From Helicostylum pulchrum (lineage: Eukaryota; Mucoromycota; Mucoromycetes; Mucorales; Mucoraceae), in NCBI GenBank assembly GCA_025677825.1, contig JAIXMO010000017.1:186001-250000 (forward strand): a stretch of DNA of 64,000 bases. The letters are read 5' to 3'. Every line of letters starts with the position of its first letter. Position 1 is the stretch's first letter. Shown piece by piece: positions 54,456 through 64,000 of the stretch. The position numbers and the translations under genes were made by a program. Below the pieces are notes generated by a model that was given only the letters and a program-made list of their open reading frames with translations, was not told where the DNA came from and made no database searches.

Positions 54456-56422
54456 TTATTGTAACCTTTGATAAAGATTTGGAGCACACGTATTATTGTT
54501 TCGAGAAGGGGTTAAAGTTTGTGTTTCATCTGTAGGGTCCGCTATGCGATGTTGTTGTGGTACATTCGCAAATATTTTTTTTATTAAATCTTTATCCTTT
54601 TCTTGTCTCTGACGGTCAATTGCTTCTGCACCTCCAGTCTTTTTCAGTTTGTTTAAACCCACAAAGTCAGTCAACTCTTTTTCAAATGCATCAATACGTT
54701 GAGATAGTTCTTTCGATCTCATTTTCTCTGCCTCTGCTAACGCTTGTACTCGCTTGGAATGATCGACTTGTATCGTCGACACTTGTTTAATCACACTTGT
54801 CATACCCTCAAAACCTTCTTCCGCAGGCGCTACTTTATATAACGCGACCCCAGCTTGTTTTTTACGTTCTTGAATCTCGGATATCTTCCATAACTGATCC
54901 AATACTTGCAACAATGATTGATGATCTTCTTTTAAATCCACCAACAAGGCCTCTTGTTCTTTTAAAAACTGTTGTTCTTTTACAATCTGCTGTAACTCCA
55001 CCTCCCAGGTCTTTTTCCAAGTTGGTTTTGCTACCTTGATTTTATGTACCAAATCGTTTATTTCAGCTTGAACAATTTCGGATTCTTCTTTACAATGGTT
55101 GAGTTGAAGTTTAGAAGGTCGACATCTCTTTTGGGTTACATCTAATTTAATTTGATCGATGGTGTCTTGCAGTGCTTCAAGTCTGTTGGTAATGACGGTG
55201 GCTGCTTTTTGAGTCACTTGGCGACTGGCGTTCATTTCAGCACGTGTGGTGGGGTCCAACGTGACGACAGTATGAGCATGTTGGGTCTTTGTTCTTAATT
55301 CAGTAATGACTTTAGTGGTCTCGTTTTTTAATTGTTGGTATATGGTTTGAATATCATCAAGGTCATGACGTAAATCGTTTATTTCTTGTTGCAGTTTGAC
55401 ATTTTCTGTGGGATGATTGGCTTGAATCGAGTGTAGGACTTGGTTTAAGGTTTGTTTGAATAGGCATTGCATTTCTGGATTCAGTACAGTATCGTCATCT
55501 ATAAGAATATAATAAGTATTTTGTGTGTGTGTCATACCATACAAAAAAACTCACCACGCACAGACAAGACTGAATATGGTTTAATATCTGATACTTGTTC
55601 CAGTTCATATTCTATATTGGATTCGGGGTCCAAAATATAAATAAGAAGTTGTGTATTACAATTCAATTTATCTCGGAATAATTCTTGCAGTGTATTCATG
55701 TTTATATGGTCTACACATACTTTTTTAATACGACTTCCTTTCTTTAAATACAATGGAATTATGTCTTTTTTGTGTGTTGTTAGTTTATCAGCTATAATAA
55801 AAAAAAAATAGTTTACCTTTTTTTGTCTTGCGCACAGATGAACTATTGGCTAAATCTTCCTGCATAGTTAACGCGTTTAAAGCATCTTTGGTAGATGGAT
55901 CATCCATGTCCACTTCTTTGGTATCTTCTAACCGTTCTCGTAACAGTATTTGTTTTTCTTTTAAGCCTTGTAACAATTTAAGGATAATATCTCGAATCGA
56001 GGGTAAAAATTGGTCCAAGCAGGATGGGTCTTTGGATAAAGTTTCTTTTAAACAGTTGTATAAATCATCTGGTAAATAAAGCATATCTCTACACATAATA
56101 TTAGCGATAAAATAAAATAAAATAAACAGGCATAAAATTACTTCATAGAGAGTGATACGGATTTAAATGCCTGTGATGCATTTGTAAAATGTATCTCCAA
56201 TGTGTTGTATTGGTCGTACACTTGTGTATCTGTAACTTGACCCGCAGACCAGGCAGTTAATGCCTCTAATAAGTTTTTGGTGGTTCTAAGTAATCTGGAC
56301 ACGCATGTCTCAATGTCTGCCATCTAGATTAGCAAGTTAATGGACAAGATCTCTCTTAATAATATATTATTGTCTTTTACAGGTGTAGGTAATTTATTAT
56401 CCTCAGTGATCTCTGACATCAT
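54456..56422 (-). CDS. BUD6: Bud6/Aip3, actin- and formin-binding polarity factor
   Basis: Nucleation-promoting factor that delivers actin to formins at polarised growth sites; in hyphae it belongs to the tip/polarisome machinery. Five exons (56422-56381, 56323-56142, 56088-55817, 55791-55555, 55498-54456) give 591 residues. The start MMSEITEDNKLPTP comes from a small first exon; ATG 56323 (MADIET) is an alternative. N-terminal helices (TCVSRLLRTTKNLLEALTAW, YLPDDLYNCLKETLS, LKLLQGLKEKQ) are followed by the beta-rich Aip3 domain (PLYLKKGSRIKKVCVD, YILDPESNIEYELEQVSD, SVLSVR). Then comes a long coiled coil and the C-terminal core (KKTWEVELQQIVKEQQFLKEQ..LVDLKEDHQSLLQVLDQLW). All family hallmarks are in order. 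LINE A lies 160 bp beyond its stop. Confidence 0.88.
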
Positions 56423-56765
56423 TTGACGATTATATATTTTTAATATAAACGAGAGAAAAAGCCAAAAAACAAAAAAGCATTCCTCGATAAAAGAATAAAT
56501 GTCTAGAATGATGTAATATGAGTTCGGGAGATTTTATTGTTTTACATTGTTTATCAAAAAAGTGGTAAACTTGTAAAGTATTGATTGACATCTATGAAAA
56601 GGAGCTACACAAACAAACAAAAAAAAGTTAATGATTGGCAGTTAAACTAAATAATGGTGAGTTACACTTACGTTTGCCATCATTATTTGCAGAACACATA
56701 AAAGTTGTACTATTTTTTAAATATAATCAATACTTTTTTTTCGCTTTTTTTTTAAAAAAAGAGCC
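56423..56765. other. Intergenic
   Basis: 343 bp between two minus-strand genes: BUD6 promoter and the 3' end of the KNH1-like gene. AT-rich, no element recognised. Confidence 0.5.
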
Positions 56766-57152
56766 TTACTTTCCACTGATGGTAAGTGAATAATTACCAA
56801 GCGGAATATCGCTTGGAATTGTCCATACAGCATGCGCATCATTCTTCAAGTTACCGTCAAATACCCACGGAGCAGTAGGAAATGAGTCAATTGTGTTATT
56901 TGTTGCGATATGTGTTAATTTGGCGCTTGTAGACCAAATCTTTGTCATACCCATGGAACGCACTGACCATTTTGACGAAAAATGTAAGTCCATGATATAT
57001 TAAAAAGACAATATTTTTTTTTTACCTGCATATCGAATATCCATGATATCTTTTGGGTGGTATAGACCTCCAACAGTGGGTTCATATATACGAATTTCGT
57101 CTGTGAATACAGCTGGTAAAAGCATACATAACAATAATACAAGTTTAAACAT
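56766..57152 (-). CDS. Small secreted KNH1/Kre9-like protein
   Basis: Two exons (57152-57026, 56962-56766) give 107 residues. MFKLVLLLCMLLPAVF is a signal peptide with cleavage expected near residue 17. The rest is a single Ig-like beta domain of the Kre9/Knh1 N-terminal type: IRIYEPTVGGLYHPKDIMDI at the start and AHAVWTIPSDIPLGNYSLTI at the end. One N-glycosylation sequon occurs in ATNNTID and another in GNYSL. There is no GPI site or Ser/Thr-rich tail. Family members act in cell-wall beta-1,6-glucan assembly in yeast or are secreted with unknown role. The intron acceptor (ggtcag) has no strong pyrimidine tract, so the junction is slightly less certain. Confidence 0.72.
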
Positions 57153-57702
57153 TTTGAGATTAGAAAGAAAAAAAAGGTATTTAATCGTAAATTTGAGGTT
57201 TATATATTAAACTCCCTTTTTTTAATTTACAAAGGATTTAAGCCGGAGCCCGTAATGTGCAAGTAAATTGCATTAATAGCCTTTCAAAACTCGGAGTTTT
57301 GTATATATAGACTTTATTATTCACAAGTAAACCTCCCCTTCTTTTATCACAATGAAAAAGAGAGAAATAATCGGATCGTACTATAATCCGAAACCAAGGT
57401 AAATTGAGAAACGCGTGCTCTTTATGCAGATTAAAAAAAGATAACAGAAATAAAGGGGGTAAAAACTATATTTAACACATTATTGCCGTGCCTATATTTA
57501 CATGAATTAGATTTTAGCTCTTGTAAGTAGCATTATAGGGATAATATGACAAAGTGGTAGAGAGAGAGAGTACACTCTATTATTATCGAAAGTACGTGAC
57601 TATCATATTTGTTTGAAAAGAACAGGTGCCTCTGTCAGGTGTGTGTGATTTAATTAACCGCAGCCTTTTTTTTTTTTTTTTCTCCTCCTTATTTATTGCA
57701 AA
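57153..57702. promoter_or_regulatory. Divergent promoter region, KNH1-like / ATG9
   Basis: 550 bp between divergent starts. On the minus strand TTAATATATAAA (57199-57210) lies about 50 bases upstream of the KNH1-like ATG. On the plus side a poly-T/CT-rich stretch precedes the ATG9 start. Confidence 0.5.
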
Positions 57703-60216
57703 ATGTCCAATTCTAGATTACTACAAGAAGAATACTCTGAAGACGAAGAGTTTACGCTAAGTCCAGTACAAGATAGGTACTTAAATACCAGTTACCAGCA
57801 ACGACAACGACCTTATTTTCAAACAACGGATTCGTCAGATAATGAAGATATGGAAGCACCTCCATCTCTTATTCTGGAACAAAGTGCAGTTCTACCCACA
57901 CACACAAAATCAACAAGAGATCATGTCTCTACGTATGATCGCACCATGTGGAGGTGGGCTAATGTAGAAAACATGGACGATTTTTTTAAAAGAGTGTATG
58001 AGTACTTTCAAGGAAAAGGGCTATACTGTATATTACTAGCCAGACTTTTGAATTTATTGTAAAGTTGCTGTAAAAAAAAAAAAGGTGTTTTGTTGTTGTT
58101 ATTGTATACTAACATATTTGTGTGTATGTGTGTGTGTGTATGTAGAACACTGGCTTTTATGATTGTATTTTCTACGTTTCTTATCGGGTGTGTAAACTAC
58201 TCGGAAATTACGTCGCACCACAAGTTGTCGGAAGTAGTTGAACCGCAGTGTCTGTCAAAGTAAAGTTACATCAGTATATATATTAAGAATGAGAGAGAAC
58301 TGACTACTATATATATTAGACTTTCTATAACTAAAGTATTTTCGCTATCGATATTTGTGGTATGGTGGGTATGGCAAGGTATTCGATTTGTCACAGATAT
58401 ACCAATGTTGAAAGAAATGCATAATTTTTATACCCACCTCTTATTGATACCCGACGTAAGTCCGTTTTTTTTTTTTTTTTTTTTTTTTGGTATTTTTAAC
58501 TTACTTTTACTGTGTAGCAAGATATGCAAACAGTATCTTGGGAAAAAGTACTTGAACGCATTATCGACATTAGAGAAACCAACCCCAACGTATCGGATAT
58601 TCGCTTAACAGAACATGATGTCGCCAGTCGTATCATGCGTAAAGAAAACTACATGATTGCACTATTCAACAAAGATTTACTCAACTTGACCATCCCTTTG
58701 CTGCGACAAAAACACATCTTTACCAAGGACTTGGAGTGGAACCTGAGTTATTGTCTTTTGGGGTTTGTGTTTGATCACCGCGGACAAATAAGAAAAAGGT
58801 TTTTAAAGGAAAAGAATAAGCATGTCTTGGTAGCTGGATTGAAAAGAAGGTTTATGTTTATGGGCTTGTTGAATTTCGTGTTGGCGCCGTTTATATTTGC
58901 GTACTTGGTAGTACATTTTTTCTTTCGGTATTTTGAAGTAAGCGGAAAAAACTCATTTTTTTAACACAAGTAAATTAATTGGTTGTTGGTGTAGGAGTAT
59001 CATAAGAATCCAGGAGAGATGGGGTCAAGAGAATATACACCTTTTGCTAAGTGGAAGTTTCGTGAGTTCAATGAATTACCTCACTTGTTTATTAAACGTA
59101 TTCGATCCAGTTATGAATTTGCCAACTTGTACATTAACCAATTTCCCAAAGTGAAAACAATCCTCACAGCAAAGTAAAGTATTAAAAAGAAAAAAAAAGC
59201 AATTAATCTTACATGCTTGTACATAGATTTGTTTCTTTTTTAGCTGGTTCTTTTGCAGGCGTGCTTGCGTTATTTACATTGTTCGATTCAGAAGCTTTAC
59301 TGAATTTTGAAATTACGTCAAATGGCACGGTTTTATTTTACTTGGGGATTACTGGAACTCTGTTTGCTGTTACACGAGGCATGATTCCAGATGAAAACCA
59401 GGTGTTTGAACCCGAAAGGTTATTAAGGCAAGTGGTGGAACATACACATTATTTACCCGCTGAATGGAAACATAAATTACATACAGATCAAGTAAGTAGT
59501 AGTGGAATTGATATACATTTGATAACAGATAACAAATAACAACTAGTTTTTTTTTTAGGTGAGAGCAGAGTTTTGTTTGTTGTTTAATTATAAAGTAGGC
59601 ATATTTATTCAAGAACTTGCTAGCGTGTTATTTGCTCCGCTTGTATTGTGTCTATCCTTACCAACAAGTGCGGAACAAATTGTAGACTTTTTTAGAGAGT
59701 TTACGGTACATGTGGATGGGTTAGGCTACGTCTGTAGTTTTGCTCAGTTTGATTTTGAGAGACATGGAAACGTGAATTATGGCGTACAAGGTGCAGCAGC
59801 AGAAGATGAGTATTATGTTAGCAAACAAGGAAAGATGGAAAAGAGTTTTATTAGTTTCAAGGTAAAAAGAAAGGATGATCATTAAAGTAATAGTAGTAAA
59901 ACTAACAACAACAACATAAAAATAGACTAATAATCCTAGATGGACACCACAAGATATGGGTGGATCCATGTACTTGTCACGCTTAACCGAATTTAAAAAC
60001 CAAAAGCAATCAGATGATGAAAGCAAACGATATCAAAAGCAACCTATCAGACTAAACCAATACGGTGTACCTGATGTTGTTCCTAGTAATCTAGGTGACT
60101 CATTTGCAACCAACCAACCGTGGAAACAACAAGAAGCAGAGGAAGTCGATAAGAAAGAGGGAATGATGGGCTTATTAAATCAGTTTTATGACTTGAGTAA
60201 TAATCCAACTGTTTAA
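57703..60216 (+). CDS. ATG9: Autophagy-related protein 9 (lipid scramblase)
   Basis: The multi-spanning membrane protein of autophagy; its vesicles seed the phagophore and it scrambles lipids delivered by Atg2. Eight exons (57703-58058, 58146-58259, 58320-58455, 58518-58937, 58995-59173, 59227-59491, 59559-59861, 59926-60216) give 687 residues with exact phase. The N-terminus is acidic and disordered. The conserved core starts at [20 protein letters not shown] and includes [91 protein letters not shown] and [17 protein letters not shown]. The last acceptor was placed at 59925 so that the frame gives [11 protein letters not shown]; a nearby AG at 59939 would break it. The C-tail is short and hydrophilic. 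Confidence 0.95.
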
Positions 60217-60845
60217 AGTTATTATTTTTCCCACAATCAAAACCAATCAAAATGGTTTGTTCCTTTTACTTTTTTCGGAATAAATTCAGATGCCACTATT
60301 TGGACCTCCCCAACCTTTGACAGCCCAAATAAAATAAATCTATCCTTTTATCATTATAGTGCTTGTTTGTTATGGCTTTGTTTACAGCGCTAAATTATAC
60401 GCTAAAGTATCCCCCCTCCCCCTCCTCTTCTTCTGTTTCTCCTACTTGTAAAGTCGTTGATTTTTCTAATCATTTTTGATCGGCGATCTTCTTTTTTCAA
60501 CGGTAAAAATGCTCAATTGATAACTACAGCAAAAAACTATTGGGAACTTTTTCATTTTCTGACATAAATATCTTAAAAGAATGCATTTTTTTTTAAAAAA
60601 GATCGGTCTTTTATTTTTCAAATGCCTTTCAAATGCCTTTTCAGATGCCTTTTTTTTATTATTAAATTCCGGGAATTGCCGGGCTATTAAAAGGGAAACG
60701 CGGGGGGGAAAAAGAGATATCGTATGTGGGGAGCCAATCATAGAATGACAGGGTAAACAGAGGGAAAACGTATAAAAAGCTTCACTTTTTTCTCTCTCTC
60801 TTTCTCTTTTCTTTTATTTATCTATTTAAATTATTATTATTAAAA
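60217..60845. other. Intergenic with the P5C dehydrogenase promoter
   Basis: ATG9 3' flank and the P5CDH promoter in tandem. There is a small triplication of (t)tcaaatgcctttt around 60617-60650. Confidence 0.5.
60734..60778 (+). promoter_or_regulatory. CCAAT box and TATA box of the P5C dehydrogenase gene
   Basis: CCAAT at 60734-60738 and TATAAAAA at 60771-60778, followed by a long CT-rich tract before the ATG at 60846. This strong core promoter agrees with the gene's biased codon use. Confidence 0.7.
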
Positions 60846-62675
60846 ATGGCTACTCCTACTCTTGCCCACTTCAAGTTACCTCAAATCGATAACGAGCCTA
60901 TGGTAAAATAATAATAATTAAATTGTAACACTTTGTATATACTGATACGTCACTTTACTAGCTCAACTATGCTCCTGGCTCCGCTGAAAGAGTCAAGATT
61001 GAAGCTGCCGTCAAGGAGATGATTGCTCAAGGTACCGTTGAGATCCCCGTCGTTATTAACGGTGAAAAGATCTATACCGGAAAGACCTGTGAACAATTAA
61101 ACCCTTCCAACCACAAGTCTGTTGTTGCCAAGTTCCATGAAGCTGATGCTGCTCTTACCCAAAAGGCTATTGACGGTGCTTTAGCTGCCAAGGCCAAGTG
61201 GGAGTCTCTTCCTTTCAACGATCGTGTTGCTGTCTTCTTGAAGGCTGCTGATTTATTAGCTACCAAGTACAGGTAAAGTAAACCTTTTTTTTTTTTGTTT
61301 GTGCTGTTGTGTATCCACGTTTCGCATAGTTGTACGTGAGAACTTTTTTTATTTTGTGCAACGCATGTTAACCTTAAAATTTAATATTAGATACAAGGTT
61401 ATGGCTGCTACTATGCTCGGTCAAGGTAAGAACATCTGGCAAGCCGAGATTGATGCTGCTGCTGAGCTTTGTGATTTCTTGCGTTTCAACTGTAAGTACG
61501 CTGAAGAAATTTACTCTCAACAACCCCCCAAGAACGCTGCTGGTACTTGGAACCGTACCGAATTCCGTGGTCTTGAAGGTTTCGTTTTAGCCATTTCTCC
61601 TTTCAACTTCACTGCTATTGGTGGTAACTTGCCTGCTGCTCCTGCTTTAATGGGTAACGTTGTCCTCTGGAAGCCTTCTCCTGGTGCTGTCCACTCCAAC
61701 TATTTGGTCTATGAGATCCTTGTTGAAGCTGGTTTGCCCGCTGGTGTTATCCAATTTGTTCCTGGACCCGCTGAAGAGATCTGTGGTCATGCTATTGCTT
61801 CTCCTGAATTCTCTTCTCTTCATTTCACTGGTTCTACTCATGTCTTCCGTAAGTTGTGGAGAGAGATTGGTAACAACATTGATAACTACAAGAGTTATCC
61901 TCGTATTGTTGGTGAGACTGGTGGTAAGAATTATCATGTTCTCCATCCCTCTCTTGATCAAGATGGTGTTCGTCATGCTGCTCTTCAAACCATTCGTGGT
62001 TCTTTCGAATACCAAGGTCAAAAGTGTTCCGCTTGTTCTCGTTGTTACGTTCCCGCTTCTCAATTTGCTCAATTCAAGAAGGATATTATCGAGGAACACT
62101 CCAAGATCACTCAAGGTCCCGTTGAACAATTCCATCATTTCTCTGGTCCCGTTATTAACAAGTTCGCTTTCGATAAGATCAAGTCTTTCATTGACCACGC
62201 CGCTACTGATGATGATTGTGAAATTATTGCTGGTGGTAAGTGTGATGACTCTGTTGGTTACTACATTGAACCCACTATCATTGTCACCAAGAACAAGTTC
62301 GCCAAGACCATGACTGAGGAAATCTTTGGTCCCGTTGTTACCATCTATGTCTACGATGACGCTGATTTCGAAGCTACCTGTAAGCTCGTTGGTGAGACCA
62401 CTCAATACGGTTTAACCGGTGCTTTCTTCGCCAAGGATCGTGATTCTATTGTCCACGGTTCCAACTTGTTGCGTAACACTGCTGGTAACTTTTATATCAA
62501 CGATAAGTGTACTGGTGCTGTCGTCGGTCAACAACCTTTCGGTGGTGGACGTGCTTCCGGTACCAACGATAAGGCTGGTTCTTGGTCTCTCTTAACCCGT
62601 TTCATCTCTACTCGTACCATCAAGGAATCTTTCGTTCCTATCGAGAACTTTGTTTACCCTTCCAACGCCATCTAA
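60846..62675 (+). CDS. PUT2: Delta-1-pyrroline-5-carboxylate dehydrogenase (ALDH4 family)
   Basis: Oxidises P5C/glutamate semialdehyde to glutamate with NAD+, the second step of proline use, in mitochondria. Three exons (60846-60902, 60962-61272, 61391-62675) give 550 residues, the normal length. Family marks are RGLEGFVLAISPFNFTAIGG, the nucleotide-binding LHFTGSTHVFRKLW, the catalytic glutamate block GETGGKN, the catalytic cysteine in YQGQKCSACSR, EEIFGPVV, and QPFGGGRASGTNDKAGS near the C-terminus. Codon use is the most biased in the window (GCT, GGT, AAG, CTC/TTG), implying high expression. The N-terminus (MATPTLAHFKLPQIDNEP) is not a strong mitochondrial presequence, so import is uncertain. 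The symbol follows yeast. Confidence 0.95.
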
Positions 62676-62986
62676 ATTTTTTGATCTCATCTTTTTCTTT
62701 TCAAATCTAAATCTTTTTTTTTTTTTTTCGTAAGAAGCAACAAAACCAATCATATACAACAGGGGGGAAAAGAAAAAGTCTACTTATATTCTGTATGAAA
62801 TCATTTTATAGACCCATTTACTATAGAATATTTCTAGGCTTTTCTTTTTCTTTTCTTTATGATTTTGGGGAAGAGTTTTTTTCTTAAAAAAAAAACTAGC
62901 TTTTAGTTTTGAATCATGTATAAAAAAAAAAAAATATTGTATCAATAACCCAAACCCCATCACACATTTTACATAAAATAAAAACT
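62676..62986. other. Intergenic between convergent genes
   Basis: 311 bp of 3' sequence shared by P5CDH and the deaminase gene; homopolymers only. Confidence 0.5.
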
Positions 62987-63466
62987 TTATTGTTGTTTCA
63001 AAATATGTTGATTTGGTCTTAAACAGTCTTCTTGTACGTGAGGTACAATCAATACGTCAACACCTTGTCGTTCTAATAACTTAATTCCTTCACAGCTAAC
63101 CAAATTAGGCGGTTCTCTGACACCCACCACCACACGTTTTATTTTTGCTTCCAGAATTCGAGTCACGCACGGTACGTTGCCTGATAATCGAACTGAACAA
63201 GGTTCCATCGTTGTGTACATGATTGCTTCTTGCAAATCCATCGTGGGATCTGTGAGTTTGGCTAATGCACATTCTTCGGCATGTGTGTTGCCTGGTATCT
63301 CGCGTGAATACCCAACCGAAAGTATCGTATCATTTAAAACTAGAACTGCACCGACGCAGTAGGCTTTGGGTGCTGGAATGGAGAGTTGCGCTTGCTCAAT
63401 GGCAAGTTGCATGTATTTGAGATCCCCAGCATCATAAGTGTAGCGTGTTCCGTATGGGTCAGTCAT
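62987..63466 (-). CDS. RibD/Rib2-type pyrimidine deaminase-like protein (CDA fold)
   Basis: Single-exon, 159 residues. Zinc-dependent cytidine-deaminase fold: NTHAEECALAKL supplies the His and catalytic Glu, and MEPCSVRLSGNVPC supplies the two Cys (P-C-x8-C). The spacing between Cys and the following IKRVVVGVREPPN resembles riboflavin-pathway deaminases (RibD N-domain, yeast Rib2 C-domain), which deaminate the pyrimidine intermediate, more than tRNA or dCMP deaminases. There is no reductase or pseudouridine synthase part. The substrate is therefore inferred; a nucleoside or tRNA deaminase remains possible. Start ATG 63466 follows a poly-A-free leader with no better upstream ATG. Confidence 0.78.
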   Translation of the reverse strand: MTDPYGTRYTYDAGDLKYMQLAIEQAQLSIPAPKAYCVGAVLVLNDTILSVGYSREIPGNTHAEECALAKLTDPTMDLQEAIMYTTMEPCSVRLSGNVPCVTRILEAKIKRVVVGVREPPNLVSCEGIKLLERQGVDVLIVPHVQEDCLRPNQHILKQQ

Positions 63467-64000
63467 TTTTTTTGCTGTTAGAAAAAGGGGGTTATTTGCT
63501 TTTCTCCCCGTTCTATTTTTTTTTAGTGCCTCGGACTTTTTTTTCGTGCAACTTTACAAAACGTTTTGTGTAAGAGCGTGAAAAATGACGCCGCATGATT
63601 TTAGAACATAAAGGGGGGAGGCGCGCATATTTGGAACTTTGATGTTTGGTAGAATTTAGAATCTTAAAAAAAAGTCATATTCCGTCATCGTTAAAAGCGC
63701 TTTTTATTTCATTATGTTTGTATCTTATACAGGATTTAATTCTCTGAATAAGTATACTTCGATTGTTTTTTTAGCGAGTAGACTAAAAGCACAGTCTTTA
63801 GTACAAAAAAAAAAGTGTAAAAATAGAGGTTTATGCATTACGTTTTCTGATGTAAGATAATGTCCCCTCCTAGATCCTTCACTTTTCCTTTTACAGCCCC
63901 CCCCCCCCCCTCTTTTTCTTTAAATCTCTTCCATGCAAATCTCTTCAAATACATAAATTAAAAACAAAGTGTAAAATATTGTATTTTATTCACAATAACC
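63467..64000. other. Intergenic, upstream of the deaminase gene
   Basis: AT-rich with a poly-C run at about 63898-63910. No gene seen before the window ends. Confidence 0.45.

Noticed and set aside
55499..55544. BUD6 frame start at 55544 (MYGMTHTQNTYYILI)
   Set aside because: This stretch is intron 4 (GTGAGT..TTATAG); splicing links the Aip3 domain to the coiled coil in phase.
61647..62405. 252-codon minus-strand and 217-codon plus-strand frames inside P5C dehydrogenase
   Set aside because: They lie entirely within the highly codon-biased dehydrogenase exon and have no independent motif.
1..64000. tRNA or rRNA genes
   Set aside because: Scanned by eye for B-box-like GGTTCGA/GGTTCAA and for rRNA signatures; the few hits lack pairing arms. 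A tRNAscan-SE run would be decisive.
1..64000. CRISPR arrays or prokaryotic operon features
   Set aside because: Introns throughout, no regularly spaced repeats with unique spacers; the 33-bp tandem at 47996 has no spacers.

Overview
The window is nuclear DNA of a filamentous fungus, most likely a Mucoromycota species of the Mucorales. It is very AT-rich and full of A/T homopolymers. Its genes carry many short GT..AG introns (about 50-110 bp). Its proteins are typical fungal ones (Stt4, Atg9, Bud6/Aip3, a KNH1-like secreted protein, an MFS sugar porter), and its transposon debris is of the kind found in Mucorales genomes. The order is judged from recalled family resemblance, not from a search. 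Exon coordinates were read by eye from splice signals and reading frame; in every multi-exon model given as a CDS the frame closes exactly. No tRNA, rRNA or CRISPR array was seen.

Layout. 1-6925: two minus-strand genes, STT4 (PI 4-kinase, 5' three quarters only) and an NDUFAF7/MidA-type complex I assembly methyltransferase. 6926-19407: a 12.5 kb gene desert holding gene relics, one copy each of two dispersed repeats, microsatellites and a local tandem duplication. 19408-30592: a sugar transporter, oligoribonuclease (REX2), an Nrp1-like RNA-binding protein with a degenerate DEDDh exonuclease domain, and two paralogous seven-TM proteins facing each other tail to tail. 31309-33110: a transposase relic, the second (inverted) copy of the 0.8 kb repeat, and a relic of cyclase-associated protein (CAP). 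33260-44211: an F-box protein, an O-fucosyltransferase-like type II membrane protein, a LONRF-type RING/LON protein and a three-repeat Myb factor. 44791-54300: a transposon graveyard with a DDE transposase tail, a Ty3-like Gag relic, two non-LTR retrotransposons, a 691 bp DNA-transposon-like insertion nested in one of them, and relics of two uncharacterised families. 54456-63466: a compact, healthy gene cluster: BUD6, a KNH1-like secreted protein, ATG9, P5C dehydrogenase and a RibD-like deaminase.

The intact genes are housekeeping and share no pathway. Several concern membranes and polarity (Stt4 phosphoinositide, Atg9 vesicles, Bud6 actin/formin, cell-wall KNH1-like), but nothing suggests a functional cluster. 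The least explained content is: (a) a family with the motif GYARKSP, resembling a serine recombinase with lost catalytic arginines, present twice as relics; (b) the nested 691 bp element, whose removal together with one copy of its TGCA target duplication rejoins the host reading frame; (c) the apparently catalytically dead ERI1-like domain fused to RRM and RanBP2 fingers.
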